From: Pontibacter roseus DSM 17521
GTDB taxonomy: Bacteria > Bacteroidota > Bacteroidia > Cytophagales > Hymenobacteraceae
NCBI RefSeq assembly: GCF_000373265.1
Contig: NZ_KB890766.1
Location: 397,431-461,430 of the forward strand
Direction: 5' to 3'
DNA length: 64,000 nt
The notes under the pieces were generated by a model that was not told the origin of the DNA, searched no databases, and saw only the letters and a program-made list of their open reading frames with translations. Both the position numbers and the translations under genes were made by a program. Each line of letters starts with the position of its first letter. Position 1 is the stretch's first letter. This document shows positions 47,601 through 56,517 of the stretch, one piece after another.

Positions 47601-50600
47601 GCAGATTCCGATGGAACTGTGGCGAAGGTGGAGTTCTTCAATGGGACAGCCAAACTAGGGGAGGACCTGACCAGCCCGTATTCCTTCACTTGGAGTGGGG
47701 TAGCAGCAGGTGCGTACCAAATTACTGCCAAAGCCACCGATAATTCAGGCCTGTCTTCTACTTCAGAAGCGGTTGCTATCTCTGTCTCAGGAACGGCCAA
47801 CGCAGCGCCTACCGTAGCCATCACTTCGCCGGCTAACAACGCTACGTTTGATGCCGCATCAAATATAACCATCACGGCAGATGCGCTGGACTCAGACGGT
47901 ACTGTGAGCAAAGTGGAATTCTTCCAAGGTAACGTACCGCTGGGCGTAGACACAGACAACAGTGACGGCTGGAGCTATACCTGGGATGCTGCTACAGGAG
48001 GAAGCTACCAGCTTACCGCACGTGCAACAGACAATGGAGGAGCCACGACAACCTCTGAGCCAATCAGCATAAGCGTGACTGCGGTCTGCCCATGTACAGT
48101 TTTCAAACCTGCTGATGCACCCACTAACACACTGTTTGATGACAGTCAAGGTCTGCAGCTAGGCATGAAGTTCCGCTCCTCGGTCAACGGTTTTGTGACG
48201 GGAGTTCGGTTCTACAAGCAGAGCGGCAACGCGGGCACCCACACGGGTCAGCTCTACAGCGTCTCGGGGGCGCTGCTGGCCTCGGTGGTGTTCCAGGACG
48301 AGACGGCAACGGGCTGGCAGCAGGCGGCCTTCTCCAGTCCGGTGGCCGTCACGGCGGGTACTACCTACGTCATCTCCTACCATAGCAGCGCAGGAACTTA
48401 CTCTGCCACAAACGAGTTTTTCACCCTTGCCCTTAATGCCAGTCCACTCAGCGCACTAGCCAATGGTGAGGACGGGCCTAATGGAGTGTACGCCTATGGC
48501 AACACCCCAACGTTCCCAACGGATAATAACAGCCGGGCGGCAAATTATTGGGTAGATGTGGTATTTGACTCCAAAACACCGTCTTCCAACCAGGCACCTA
48601 CTGTAGCGCTTATATCGCCCGCCAACGGAGCCACTTTCACAGCGCCAGCCTCCATTACGCTTCTCGCTGATGCATCGGACTCAGACGGCACCGTAAGCAA
48701 AGTGGAATTCTTCCAAGGTGACATACCGCTGGGAGAGGATTCGGACGGCAGTGATGGTTGGAGCTATACCTGGAGCAACGTGACCGTGGGGGCCTATGCC
48801 CTGACTGCAAAGGCTACTGACAACAAAGGAGCCGCGGCCTCTGCCGCAGCAGTGAACATCACAGTCAACGAGCCAGCCAATACTCCGCCTGTCGTAAGCC
48901 TGACAGCACCGGCAGATGGGGCCACCTATACGGCTCCGGCCGTTATCTCCCTGACAGCGACTGCTTCAGACAGCGACGGCACTGTGAGTAAGGTAGAGTT
49001 TTACGAGGGCGACACCAAAATCGGCGAGAGTACGGACAGTCCCTATACCTATACCTGGAGTGGTATGTCTGTTGGTTCCTATGCATTGACCGCGAGAGCC
49101 ACCGACAGCAAAGGCGCCGTCACTATTTCTAACGTGGCGAATATAGTGGTGAATGCCCCTGCGAATAAGCCGCCGGTAGTTGCCATCAGTTCACCTACGG
49201 CAGGCGCCTCGTTTACAGCTCCGGCATCTATTAGCATCACGGCAACTGCCTCCGATGAGGATGGTAGTATTTCCAAAGTGGAGTTCTATAATGGGGAGTC
49301 GAAGATTGGTGAAGATACAAACGAGAGCGGCGGCTGGAGCTTTACCTGGGCAGCCGTACCTGTTGGCTCCTACTCCCTGACAGCGAAAGCCACCGATGAC
49401 AAAGGAGCTGTAACGGTCTCCAATGTAGCAAACATTACCGTGAATGCACCAGCCAACCAGGCACCGACAGTCGCCATAAGCAGTCCGGTTGCCAATGCCA
49501 CTTTCACAGCGCCCGCAACCATTGCCATCACGGCCACGGCGTCTGATTCGGATGGAAGCGTTGCCAAGGTGGAGTTCTACAACGGCGCCACGAAACTGGG
49601 TGAGGATGCCACAAGCCCATACAGCTATACCTGGACTGATGTGCCATTGGGCAGTTATCAGTTGGTAGCTAAGGCGACGGATGACAAAGGGGGCGAGGCG
49701 TTCTCTGCTCCAGTGGCCATTACCGTCAATCCTCCAGCCAACCAGGTGCCGGTCATTGCCATCACCTCGCCTGTCGATGGCGCTTCTTTCATAGCCCCTG
49801 CCGCTATTAGCATCAGCGCGAATGCCTCCGATACGGACGGTACAATCAGTAAAGTAGAGTTCTTCAACGGGGCTACCAAACTAGGTGAAGACACTAATGG
49901 CCTCGACGGATGGGGACATAACTGGGGCGCTGTGCCGGTAGGCACCTACCAACTTACGGCAAAAGCCACAGACAACGCCGGAGCCGTGGCAACCTCAACT
50001 ACCGTGGGCGTAACAGTGACAGCGCCTGCCAACAAGGAACCTGTGGTGACACTTACATCTCCGGCTGATAATGCCACTTTCACCGCACCTGCCAGCATCA
50101 CTATCGCTGCAACGGCCTCTGACCCAGATGGTACCATAGCCAAAGTGGAGTTCTTCAATGGCACCACCAAACTAAACGTGGATAACGCAAGCCCATACTC
50201 CTTCACATGGACTAATGTGGCTGCGGGTACTTATCAAATCGCGGCTATGGCCACAGACAACAGCGGAGCGGTGAGCACGACGGCTCCAGTAACTGTTGTG
50301 GTCAATGCGCCAGCCAACCAGGCACCTATAGTCCTGAACCCGGTGCCTGACCAGATTGCCACGATAGGAACTGCCTTCAGCTTCACCTTTGCCGCCAACA
50401 CGTTCTCTGACCCGGACAGCGACCCGTTGACCTACACAGCTAGTCTAGCAGGTGGAGGTCAGTTGCCAGCCTGGCTGAGTTTCAATGGAACCACACGCAC
50501 GTTCAGTGGCACTCCCCCTACAGGTAGTCCAGCATCGCTGAGCATTGCGTTAGCAGCCAATGATGGAAAGGGAGGTAACGCCACTGACAACTTCAATATC

Positions 50601-52376
50601 ACAATCAACCCGCCTGTTGTTCCATCCGCGCAGCAGATAACTGGCTTCGTGCTGGTGAGCGCGGCCACCGAGCAGGACCTGCAGCCCCTGGCGGACGGGG
50701 CCACCATCAGCCTCTCGGCGCTGCCGACCTCCAAGCTCAACATCCGGGCCAACACCTCGCCGGGAGAGGTGGGCAGCGTGCTCTTCGAATTGAGCGGGGC
50801 CATGAGCAAGACCTACGCCGACAACCTACCCCCCTACGCCCTGCACGGCGACAACGGCTCGGGCAACTACTACTTCGGCAACTGGAGCCCGCCGGCCACC
50901 GGCACCTACACCCTCAAGGCCACACCCTACTCGCTGGCCAAGGGCAGGGGAACGGCTGGCACGCCCATGACCATCTCCTTCACGATTGTGCAGGAGGGCA
51001 CAACTCCGACACCGACTCAGTATACCCTGAACGTGAATACCTCCGGCAACGGCACAGTAGTCAAAAGCCCGAACCAAACATCTTACACCAGCGGCAGCAC
51101 CGTCTCATTGACAGCCTCGCCGGCAGCAGGATACCAGTTCGTGGGTTGGTCGGGTGACGCCTCTGGCACGGCAAACCCATTGTCAGTGACCATGACAGCC
51201 AATAAGTCCATAACGGCTACGTTTCAGGCTATCCCAGCCAGTGGCTATACCTTAACAGTCAATACGGTAGGCAGTGGTACGGTTATCAAGAATCCGAATC
51301 AAGCCACTTACGCCAGCGGCAGTTCCGTCACACTTTCGGCCACGCCAGCCAGTGGATTCCGTTTCGTGGGCTGGCGTGGCGACGCCAGCGGCACGCAAAA
51401 CCCCTTGACGGTGATGATGACCGGTAACAAATCTGTGACCGCTACCTTCGAGGCCATCACAACGACCGGCTATACCTTGACTGTTTCGACAGTTGGCAGC
51501 GGCACGGTGGCCAAGAGCCCTGACCAGAGCACCTACGCGGCTGGCAGTACCGTCAGCCTGACGGCCTCTCCGGCGGCGGGCTATCAGTTCGCCGGCTGGA
51601 GCGGCGCGGCCAGCGGCACGGCCAACTCCACTACCGTCACCATGGATGGCAACAAGGCCGTGACGGCCACCTTCACGGCCGTCTCCACAGGGGGGGCACA
51701 GGTGACGGGCTTCGTGCTGGTGAGCGCGACCACCGAGCAGGACCTGCAGCCCCTGGCGGACGGGGCCACCATCAACCTCTCGGCGCTGGGCAGCCCCAAG
51801 CTCAACATCCGGGCCACCACCTCACCGGCCACGGTGGGCAGCGTCAAGTTCGAGCTGAGCGGGGCCATGAGCAAGACCTACAGCGACAACGCCCCTCCCT
51901 ACGCCCTGCACGGCGACAACGGCTCGGGCAACTACTACTTCGGCAACTGGAGCCCGCCGGCCACCGGCACCTACACCCTCAAGGCCACACCCTACTCGCT
52001 GGCCAAGGGCAGGGGAACGGCTGGCACCCCCATGACCATCTCCTTCACCATCACTTCTAATAGTCTTTCCAGGAGCAATGGTAACACCCTCCACAAAAGC
52101 TCTCCTGGAATGCCACAAGCCGATCTTAGGGTATACCCTAACCCATTCTCAGATAGAGCCAACCTAAGTTTCTCCCTCCCTGAAGCGGGCGGATACTCCG
52201 TTTCTCTATATGACGCGAGAGGTTTTGTAGTTAGAAATCTGGCGCAAGGCAATGCAACGACAGGGGAAAACATTTCACTTGATGTAGACGGAGCCAATCT
52301 ACCCAAAGGGATTTACCTTGTCAGGTTACAAACAGCGACTGCTACCCAGACAGTAAAACTCATATTGAACAGGTAG
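44661..52376 (+). CDS. Giant secreted multidomain protein with esterase-like N-terminus, Ig-like repeats and T9SS sorting domain
   Basis: The 2571-residue protein has a signal peptide (to about residue 29). A ThuA/glutamine-amidotransferase-like alpha/beta domain follows (about 114-345), then a NodB-like polysaccharide-deacetylase region with VMTGDDHGNGG (about 363) and EVALHLNTNC (about 430). After that come nine Big_9-type Ig-like repeats (from about 690), two DUF4082 modules (about 784-950 and 1142-1307, each beginning CPCTVF), a cadherin/He_PIG-like domain (about 1885-1983) and two copies of an unnamed GFVLVSA domain. Between these copies are three InlB-like repeats. The last 85 residues are a T9SS type A sorting domain (VYPNPFSDRANL ... 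GIYLVRLQT). It is probably surface-anchored and may act on or bind glycan. Confidence 0.9.
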   Translation: MRMKSTAIVSRKQLLLHLIAIFTVFVASAQLRVHQALPESFLELVSRMSPAQPSSSAVASSYMKETESSPAYLLATNKNTVELKRGGAIQEIGQRENASVDVSVQPQAAVAESGKSILLVSSSGNKFSQYPSEILTAEGLNGFTTADIGAVTADMLSSYDVVILGHITLTSAQVTMFSDWTNAGGTLIAFRPDAKLAPLLGLTPGSGSLANKYLLVHTATGPGKGIVSQTMQYQGEADLYAVNGATKLATLYSSANSATTYPAVTSNSVGNLGGTAVAFTFDLAKSIIYTRQGNPEWAGQKRDGQAGPIRSDDQYYPDWVDLSKVAIPQADEQQRLLANIITLHSRKPMPRLWYLPRGLKAAVVMTGDDHGNGGTKARFNQYLQMSDDNSAAAVADWRAIRGTSYIYPGTPLTNSEAVAFEQQGFEVALHLNTNCSNYTPTSLEQNLTSQLAEFKSQYSGVAAPTTNRTHCIAWSDWHTQPKVIRPKGIRLDANYYYWPSPWVQDRPGMFTGSGIPMRFADLDGGIIDVYQLATQMTDESDQSFPYTIDQLLNKALGKEGYYGVFCANMHTDANTSDGSDAIIASAKSRNVPVISSKQLLTWLDGRNGSSFSSMAWNGGELSFTASVASGARNLQGMLPVTEATGRLLSLTVNGAPVTFRMETIKGIEYAFFPCTSGNYVAVYDIDATPNQAPVVNITSPASNEAFTSPASITITANALDNDGSVSKVDFYQGGALLGVDTNGSDGWSYTWTEVKAGAYELTAVATDDGGATTTSAAITVSVTAVCPCTVFQPNDAPTGNLNNDNSALQLGMKFRSSVNGFVTGVRFYKQSGNTGTHTGQLYSSSGALLASVVFQDETASGWQQAAFSSPVAVTAGTTYVISYHSSAGTYSATSNGFGQAILNEPLSGLQNGTDGPNGVFRYTSSPAFPNESFGAANYWVDAVFNTTAAPGNQTPTVALTSPAAGATFTAPATVTIAATAADSDGTVAKVEFFNGTAKLGEDLTSPYSFTWSGVAAGAYQITAKATDNSGLSSTSEAVAISVSGTANAAPTVAITSPANNATFDAASNITITADALDSDGTVSKVEFFQGNVPLGVDTDNSDGWSYTWDAATGGSYQLTARATDNGGATTTSEPISISVTAVCPCTVFKPADAPTNTLFDDSQGLQLGMKFRSSVNGFVTGVRFYKQSGNAGTHTGQLYSVSGALLASVVFQDETATGWQQAAFSSPVAVTAGTTYVISYHSSAGTYSATNEFFTLALNASPLSALANGEDGPNGVYAYGNTPTFPTDNNSRAANYWVDVVFDSKTPSSNQAPTVALISPANGATFTAPASITLLADASDSDGTVSKVEFFQGDIPLGEDSDGSDGWSYTWSNVTVGAYALTAKATDNKGAAASAAAVNITVNEPANTPPVVSLTAPADGATYTAPAVISLTATASDSDGTVSKVEFYEGDTKIGESTDSPYTYTWSGMSVGSYALTARATDSKGAVTISNVANIVVNAPANKPPVVAISSPTAGASFTAPASISITATASDEDGSISKVEFYNGESKIGEDTNESGGWSFTWAAVPVGSYSLTAKATDDKGAVTVSNVANITVNAPANQAPTVAISSPVANATFTAPATIAITATASDSDGSVAKVEFYNGATKLGEDATSPYSYTWTDVPLGSYQLVAKATDDKGGEAFSAPVAITVNPPANQVPVIAITSPVDGASFIAPAAISISANASDTDGTISKVEFFNGATKLGEDTNGLDGWGHNWGAVPVGTYQLTAKATDNAGAVATSTTVGVTVTAPANKEPVVTLTSPADNATFTAPASITIAATASDPDGTIAKVEFFNGTTKLNVDNASPYSFTWTNVAAGTYQIAAMATDNSGAVSTTAPVTVVVNAPANQAPIVLNPVPDQIATIGTAFSFTFAANTFSDPDSDPLTYTASLAGGGQLPAWLSFNGTTRTFSGTPPTGSPASLSIALAANDGKGGNATDNFNITINPPVVPSAQQITGFVLVSAATEQDLQPLADGATISLSALPTSKLNIRANTSPGEVGSVLFELSGAMSKTYADNLPPYALHGDNGSGNYYFGNWSPPATGTYTLKATPYSLAKGRGTAGTPMTISFTIVQEGTTPTPTQYTLNVNTSGNGTVVKSPNQTSYTSGSTVSLTASPAAGYQFVGWSGDASGTANPLSVTMTANKSITATFQAIPASGYTLTVNTVGSGTVIKNPNQATYASGSSVTLSATPASGFRFVGWRGDASGTQNPLTVMMTGNKSVTATFEAITTTGYTLTVSTVGSGTVAKSPDQSTYAAGSTVSLTASPAAGYQFAGWSGAASGTANSTTVTMDGNKAVTATFTAVSTGGAQVTGFVLVSATTEQDLQPLADGATINLSALGSPKLNIRATTSPATVGSVKFELSGAMSKTYSDNAPPYALHGDNGSGNYYFGNWSPPATGTYTLKATPYSLAKGRGTAGTPMTISFTITSNSLSRSNGNTLHKSSPGMPQADLRVYPNPFSDRANLSFSLPEAGGYSVSLYDARGFVVRNLAQGNATTGENISLDVDGANLPKGIYLVRLQTATATQTVKLILNR
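47091..47338 (+). repeat. DUF4082 core repeat, copy 1
   Basis: A 248-bp segment beginning GGCATGAAGTTCCGCTCCTC and ending near ACTCTGCC, part of the first DUF4082 module. It matches copy 2 at more than 90% by eye. It is markedly more GC-rich than the flanking codons of the same module. Confidence 0.85.
48162..48409 (+). repeat. DUF4082 core repeat, copy 2
   Basis: The same 248-bp segment in the second DUF4082 module, with scattered differences only. The start and end of similarity are nearly the same as in copy 1, while the neighbouring sequence differs. Confidence 0.85.
50963..51789 (+). repeat. Left arm of an 827-bp perfect inverted repeat
   Basis: Every base I compared from 50963 to 51789 is complementary to 64000 down to 63174 (position sum 114963), with no gap. 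The first mismatch is at 51790/63173. Similarity continues with scattered changes to about 52045. The segment encodes the end of the first GFVLVSA domain, the three InlB-like repeats and the start of the second. Confidence 0.95.
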
Positions 52377-52426
52377 CGCTTCCACCCAAATTCCATATGC
52401 GTATGGAACGTGAGAAGAATTGTCCA

Positions 52427-52490
52427 GAGGCGATCCCAAAATAGAAGAGCTGCAGCAAGTGCTGCAGCTCTTCTATTTTGGGATCGCCTC
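52427..52490. terminator. 30-bp perfect palindrome (hairpin with 4-nt loop)
   Basis: 52427-52456 is exactly complementary to 52461-52490, with loop AAGT. The stem starts GAGGCGATCCCAAAATAGAA. It lies 50 bp after the giant gene's stop codon, so it can terminate transcription and protect the 3' end from exonuclease. The stem is much longer than most intrinsic terminators and lacks a T-run after it. A small TTCCATA/TATGGAA stem (52391-52408) precedes it. Confidence 0.85.
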
Positions 52491-53160
52491 ATATTCGGTA
52501 AATGGAATTAGCCCATGTCCATGATTAGTCAATCTGAAGTGATTTAGCCTAGCTATTCTCAAATTAAGATGCCATTTATTAAATCAACATAAGTAGCATC
52601 TGTCCCTTGATGTTGGACAACTGGAACATGCTATTCGCCCCGAATTGCTAGAACTTGTTTGAGTATTCGTTTGAAAAATAAATGTGTTATGTCGCCTTCA
52701 AATATAAAGCGGATGATTTTTCATATTGATTTATATAAATCCAGCCCTTATATATAACTAACCTACTCCATATTCAAATTGATTCATCTATAAGCATAAA
52801 ACCACGGTGCAGATTAGTATATGGTGGATGAACTAAAGGTATAAAATATATACCCTGATAGAACTACAGAAGCATAGTAATATAGATTAAAGCCTAAAAC
52901 AGAACTAGCGTTCGTGTAGGGTTTATAATGAGTTTTATCCGATTTATAATTTAAATCATTATAAATTTTAAAAAATATTATTAAGAGTGTTTAAATGAAT
53001 CTACTGTTTATTATATACGTAAATGCATATAAGCGCTTTCTCCTTGCAATTGGCTTAATATTATTTTTCATGGTGTGAGCTATCACTTACATTCATTAGA
53101 CATTAAGCTTTTTCAAATTTCATTACCTCATATTTTTGATTTAGACCCAAAGTCCGCGAC
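52491..53160. other. AT-rich intergenic region
   Basis: About 670 bases after the palindrome with no convincing frame. AT content is high and several stop codons interrupt every frame. It must hold the promoter of the 53.2-kb gene, but no -33/-7 pair was assigned. Confidence 0.5.
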
Positions 53161-54612
53161 ATGAAAAACACAGCTACCCTTATCTTGATTTTTTGCCTAA
53201 CTCTTTCTTTTGAACTAGCTGCTCAGTTCACATCTGTCACTGATTTAGAGCCATTAGAGGCCCAGGCTTATGCTACTCGGGAAAAACAGCAGGCTAAGGT
53301 TTTTACATATGATGATAAACATTGGTCAATATTAGCAAATACTGATGGCACACATCTCTGGCAATTGGAGGGAACATCTTGGAAGCATGTGTTGAAGCTT
53401 GTAACCAGAAACTCTCTGGCAGATTATGTAATAGATGGGAATTTGGTACACATCCTCCTATTCTCTGGTACTTCATCACAGTTCATATCTGTTGAATATG
53501 ACAAGTCAAACTCTACGTTCAAACACGTTCAGGGAGAAAACGCTGCTGTAGGAATCACTCTCGAAGAAGGAGTCGCGTTAGCCTCTATGGACATGGACAA
53601 GACAAGAAGGCTATGGATTGCCTCAAACGGAGCTAGCGGTGATATCAACGTCCGCTGGAGTGATTCGCCTTACAGTAACTGGAGTTCCCCCATTACGATT
53701 GCCTCTGGAGTAAGGGGAGATGACATGAGTGCTGTGATATCTATGCCTCAGTCAAGTAGAATAGGTGTTCTCTGGTCAAACCAAAACACAAAAAGGTGGG
53801 GGTTCAAGACACATTTGGATGGAAAAAGCCCCTCCGATTGGACCGCCGATGAAGTTCCTGCCTCCAGTTCAGCTTTAGGCATAGGCTCAGGAATGGCTGA
53901 TGACCATATCAACATGAAGGTTGCAAGTGATGGTACATTGTATTGTGCCATAAAAACTGGTTATAACACGAAGGGATACCCGCTCATAGGCCTTTTGGTG
54001 AGACGACCTTCAGGAGAATGGGACAAACTTTACGAAGTATCACAATCAGGCACCTTGCCCATAATCCTCCTAAATGAAAAAATTGGTAAAATACGCATTG
54101 TCTATACCTCACAAACCTATGGAGGAGACATTGTATACAAGGAATCTCTTCTCTCTAGTATATCTTTCTGTAAAAAGTATAGCCTAATGAGTGGTTTCTT
54201 CAATTATGCAACAACCACCAAAAAAAGCACTGATAATGAAGCAGTTATACTTGCTTCTAATGAAACAAATGTAGTTGGAGTACTCGCGACAGATGACCCT
54301 TCCAACACAGACCCCCCCTTAGCATGTACCGGGGACGACGGAGAATCAGAGGACAAGTTATTTATAGCTTATCCCAATCCATTCTCATTCACGACAACTA
54401 TCAATTTCGTTATCCCCGAAGACGATAATTATTCCTTAACCCTGTATGATAGCAAAGGTGCCCGAATAGCAGTTATCAAGGAAGGGAGCGCCGTGGCGGG
54501 TGTTTTGAACACTATCAGCCTGGAGCGCTTTGCTTTTACAAAGGGGCTCTATTTACTGAAATTGCAAACCAACAATAGAGATAGAAGCATCAAGCTAGTG
54601 CATGAGCTTTAG
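53161..54612 (+). CDS. Secreted T9SS-sorted protein, possible beta-propeller
   Basis: The 483-residue protein has a signal peptide (MKNTATLILIFCLTLSFELAAQ). The middle has repeated short blocks resembling sialidase- or propeller-type blades (WSILANTDGTHLWQLEG, RLWIASNGASGDINVRW, RIGVLWSNQNTKRWGF). The last 80 residues are a T9SS type A sorting domain (YPNPFSFTTTINFV ... KGLYLLKLQTNNR). It would be exported by T9SS and attached to the surface or released. No enzyme motif was identified. It lies between the two giant genes inside the inverted-repeat-flanked segment. Confidence 0.8.
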   Translation: MKNTATLILIFCLTLSFELAAQFTSVTDLEPLEAQAYATREKQQAKVFTYDDKHWSILANTDGTHLWQLEGTSWKHVLKLVTRNSLADYVIDGNLVHILLFSGTSSQFISVEYDKSNSTFKHVQGENAAVGITLEEGVALASMDMDKTRRLWIASNGASGDINVRWSDSPYSNWSSPITIASGVRGDDMSAVISMPQSSRIGVLWSNQNTKRWGFKTHLDGKSPSDWTADEVPASSSALGIGSGMADDHINMKVASDGTLYCAIKTGYNTKGYPLIGLLVRRPSGEWDKLYEVSQSGTLPIILLNEKIGKIRIVYTSQTYGGDIVYKESLLSSISFCKKYSLMSGFFNYATTTKKSTDNEAVILASNETNVVGVLATDDPSNTDPPLACTGDDGESEDKLFIAYPNPFSFTTTINFVIPEDDNYSLTLYDSKGARIAVIKEGSAVAGVLNTISLERFAFTKGLYLLKLQTNNRDRSIKLVHEL

Positions 54613-54911
54613 AGTAAGTACTACTAACGACTGTTGGAAGTTAATGTAAATGTCGAAGCCAGACTAAGGCTCCTATCTAAACTTTGTTGTATTGGTAACT
54701 CGTTTATAATCCAACATTTTAGTTACACCTAATCAAGCTAAAACAGCAACATTAGAGCATGTAACCCATGACAGCCTATAATTAAAACTGCAACTTGTGC
54801 TAAAGTTGTGGCCTCTCTTCTATTGCAAATCCCTTCTTGTACCGTAAGCAATTAAGATTCCCCTACCCCTGCCTACTAATTCCCGTATTACCCTTTGAGG
54901 AATCCTTATCT
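54613..54911. other. Intergenic region upstream of the pseudokinase gene
   Basis: About 300 bases, AT-rich at first. It likely holds the promoter and leader of the next gene, since the open frame extending to 54837 (TTG) reads unlike a protein. Nothing else was seen. Confidence 0.5.
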
Positions 54912-56480
54912 ATGAGTACACTGAATACAAACCAAATATTTGCTGAACATTACCTGTTGAAGGAGCGGCTGAGTTCAGGAAGTATAGCGGAGGTCTGGAG
55001 AGCAGAGGATTGGACGGCAGACGGCACATGGGTCGCGGTCAAAATTTTCACGCCACACATCCGCCTGGATAACCGTACGCTGGAACAGTTGGAGAAGGAA
55101 CAAGAGGATTTGGCCTCTCTTGACCACCCACACCTGCTGCGACCCATCCGGTTTGGAATCCATACCGACGTACCGTTCCTGGTGATGCCCTTGATGGCGC
55201 ACGGCTCGTTGAGTGATGAACTGGTCGAAGCGGGTGCCTTCTCAGAACAGCAGGTAGCAGAGGTGCTGGCACATGTGAGCAGTGCGCTTGCATACCTTCA
55301 CTCCCGTCAGCCTGCTGTGATACACCGCCAGGTGACTCCGGATAACATTCTATTGTCTGAAGATGGGCTATATGTTTTGACCACGCCACAGGTCAGCAGC
55401 CCCTTGCACAACAGGTTGCACAAAGCGGCAGGTATAGAACAGCTATCAGCTACCGCCTATGCGGCGCCAGAGTTGTTTGGCAAGCATCCTGTTCACAGTG
55501 AATCAAGTGATGTTTTCTCACTCGGGGTTGTACTCTATGAACTCTGTACGGGCCAGTTGCCCTGGTTAGGCAACGGGGGCGTTAGCCTGCTCAAAGGAGC
55601 TGAGATACCCTATCTGCCTGGCCCCTACTCGCGCATATTGAGTAACCTGGTCAGAGCCTGCCTGCAACCCGAACCTGAGAAACGGCCCAGCGCCCATGTA
55701 TTGGAAGAGGAGGCGAATTATTTTCTGCAGTATAGCAAATGGAAATCGTATGGCAACTTCGGGAATGTAACGGCGAAATCCATAGTCTACAAAAGGCGAA
55801 AACCTTGGATACCCATCCTGCTGGGCTCTCTGCTAGCCTTGGCGGTGCTGGCGGGGGCGTATTTCTACCTGCTTGGCGGAAAACTTCCAGAAAACATCGT
55901 GGCTACTCTAAAGAGCACCTCTCAGAATGCGGGACATTCGGCTGAGGACTCTGCCGCAGAAACAGATGAAAATGTTAGCCTACCTACTGCCTCCCCGTCA
56001 AAGCAGACTACTATACCGAAACCGGCTAATTCCTCGCCTGTCCGACAGGAGAAGGACACACAGACCAAAGCGCCTGCTACTAGCCCGAAGGTAGCACCAG
56101 CCGTGGTAGAGCAAAAGCCTTCAGCGCAGAGGAAACCTGCCTATACCCGGCCAACCAGCCTGAATGGCTACCTCAACGGCCTACTGAATACCGAGATACC
56201 TCTTGAAACGAAAGACCAATGGCGCCCGTCAATCCGACGTTATTTCACAGATAACGCCATCATCCATGTAGACATAGATGACAGCATACTTGGCGTCTTT
56301 ACAGTGGCTGAGTTTCTGGATATTCTGCTGAGCACTGAGAACGCCGCCTCCGTACGCATTGAGAGCACGATAACCGACGACTCAAAAAAAGTGGAGGAGC
56401 TTTACGTCAGCATTATTACGGGGGGCGCCGCTGTTGAGGATACTGTCGAATTGCAACAGCAAATTTTTGAGCCAAAATAA
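54912..56480 (+). CDS. Membrane-anchored serine/threonine pseudokinase
   Basis: The ATG at 54912 gives MSTLNTNQIFAEHYLLKERL; the upstream extension to a TTG at 54837 is unlikely. The 522-residue protein has a kinase fold at residues 10-280. It keeps the ATP-binding lysine in VAVKIF (K44), the APE motif (AAPELFG) and SSDVFSLGVVLYEL. The catalytic HRD is HRQ (D replaced by Q140), and the DFG position is TPQ (about 158-160), with the first residue a threonine. A weak glycine loop (SSGSIAEV) agrees with loss of activity. A single membrane helix lies at about 300-322, then a Pro/Thr/Ala-rich linker and a C-terminal domain of unknown fold. It may act as a scaffold or sensor. Confidence 0.85.
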   Translation: MSTLNTNQIFAEHYLLKERLSSGSIAEVWRAEDWTADGTWVAVKIFTPHIRLDNRTLEQLEKEQEDLASLDHPHLLRPIRFGIHTDVPFLVMPLMAHGSLSDELVEAGAFSEQQVAEVLAHVSSALAYLHSRQPAVIHRQVTPDNILLSEDGLYVLTTPQVSSPLHNRLHKAAGIEQLSATAYAAPELFGKHPVHSESSDVFSLGVVLYELCTGQLPWLGNGGVSLLKGAEIPYLPGPYSRILSNLVRACLQPEPEKRPSAHVLEEEANYFLQYSKWKSYGNFGNVTAKSIVYKRRKPWIPILLGSLLALAVLAGAYFYLLGGKLPENIVATLKSTSQNAGHSAEDSAAETDENVSLPTASPSKQTTIPKPANSSPVRQEKDTQTKAPATSPKVAPAVVEQKPSAQRKPAYTRPTSLNGYLNGLLNTEIPLETKDQWRPSIRRYFTDNAIIHVDIDDSILGVFTVAEFLDILLSTENAASVRIESTITDDSKKVEELYVSIITGGAAVEDTVELQQQIFEPK

Positions 56481-56517
56481 TGCCTCTGCCTCAGCTCGCT
56501 ATACCTGATTCCATAGA

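Noticed and set aside
46343..49945. Many long minus-strand frames opposite the giant gene
   Set aside because: They are shadows of repeated codons in the plus-strand gene, as the same frames recur in each repeat.
46730..50310. Regular repeats of about 280 bp resembling an array
   Set aside because: These are coding Ig-like domains, not a CRISPR array; spacing and unit length are wrong and the frame is open throughout.
54837..54911. N-terminal extension of the pseudokinase frame to a TTG
   Set aside because: Kinase homology starts a few residues after the ATG at 54912, and the upstream residues are not protein-like.
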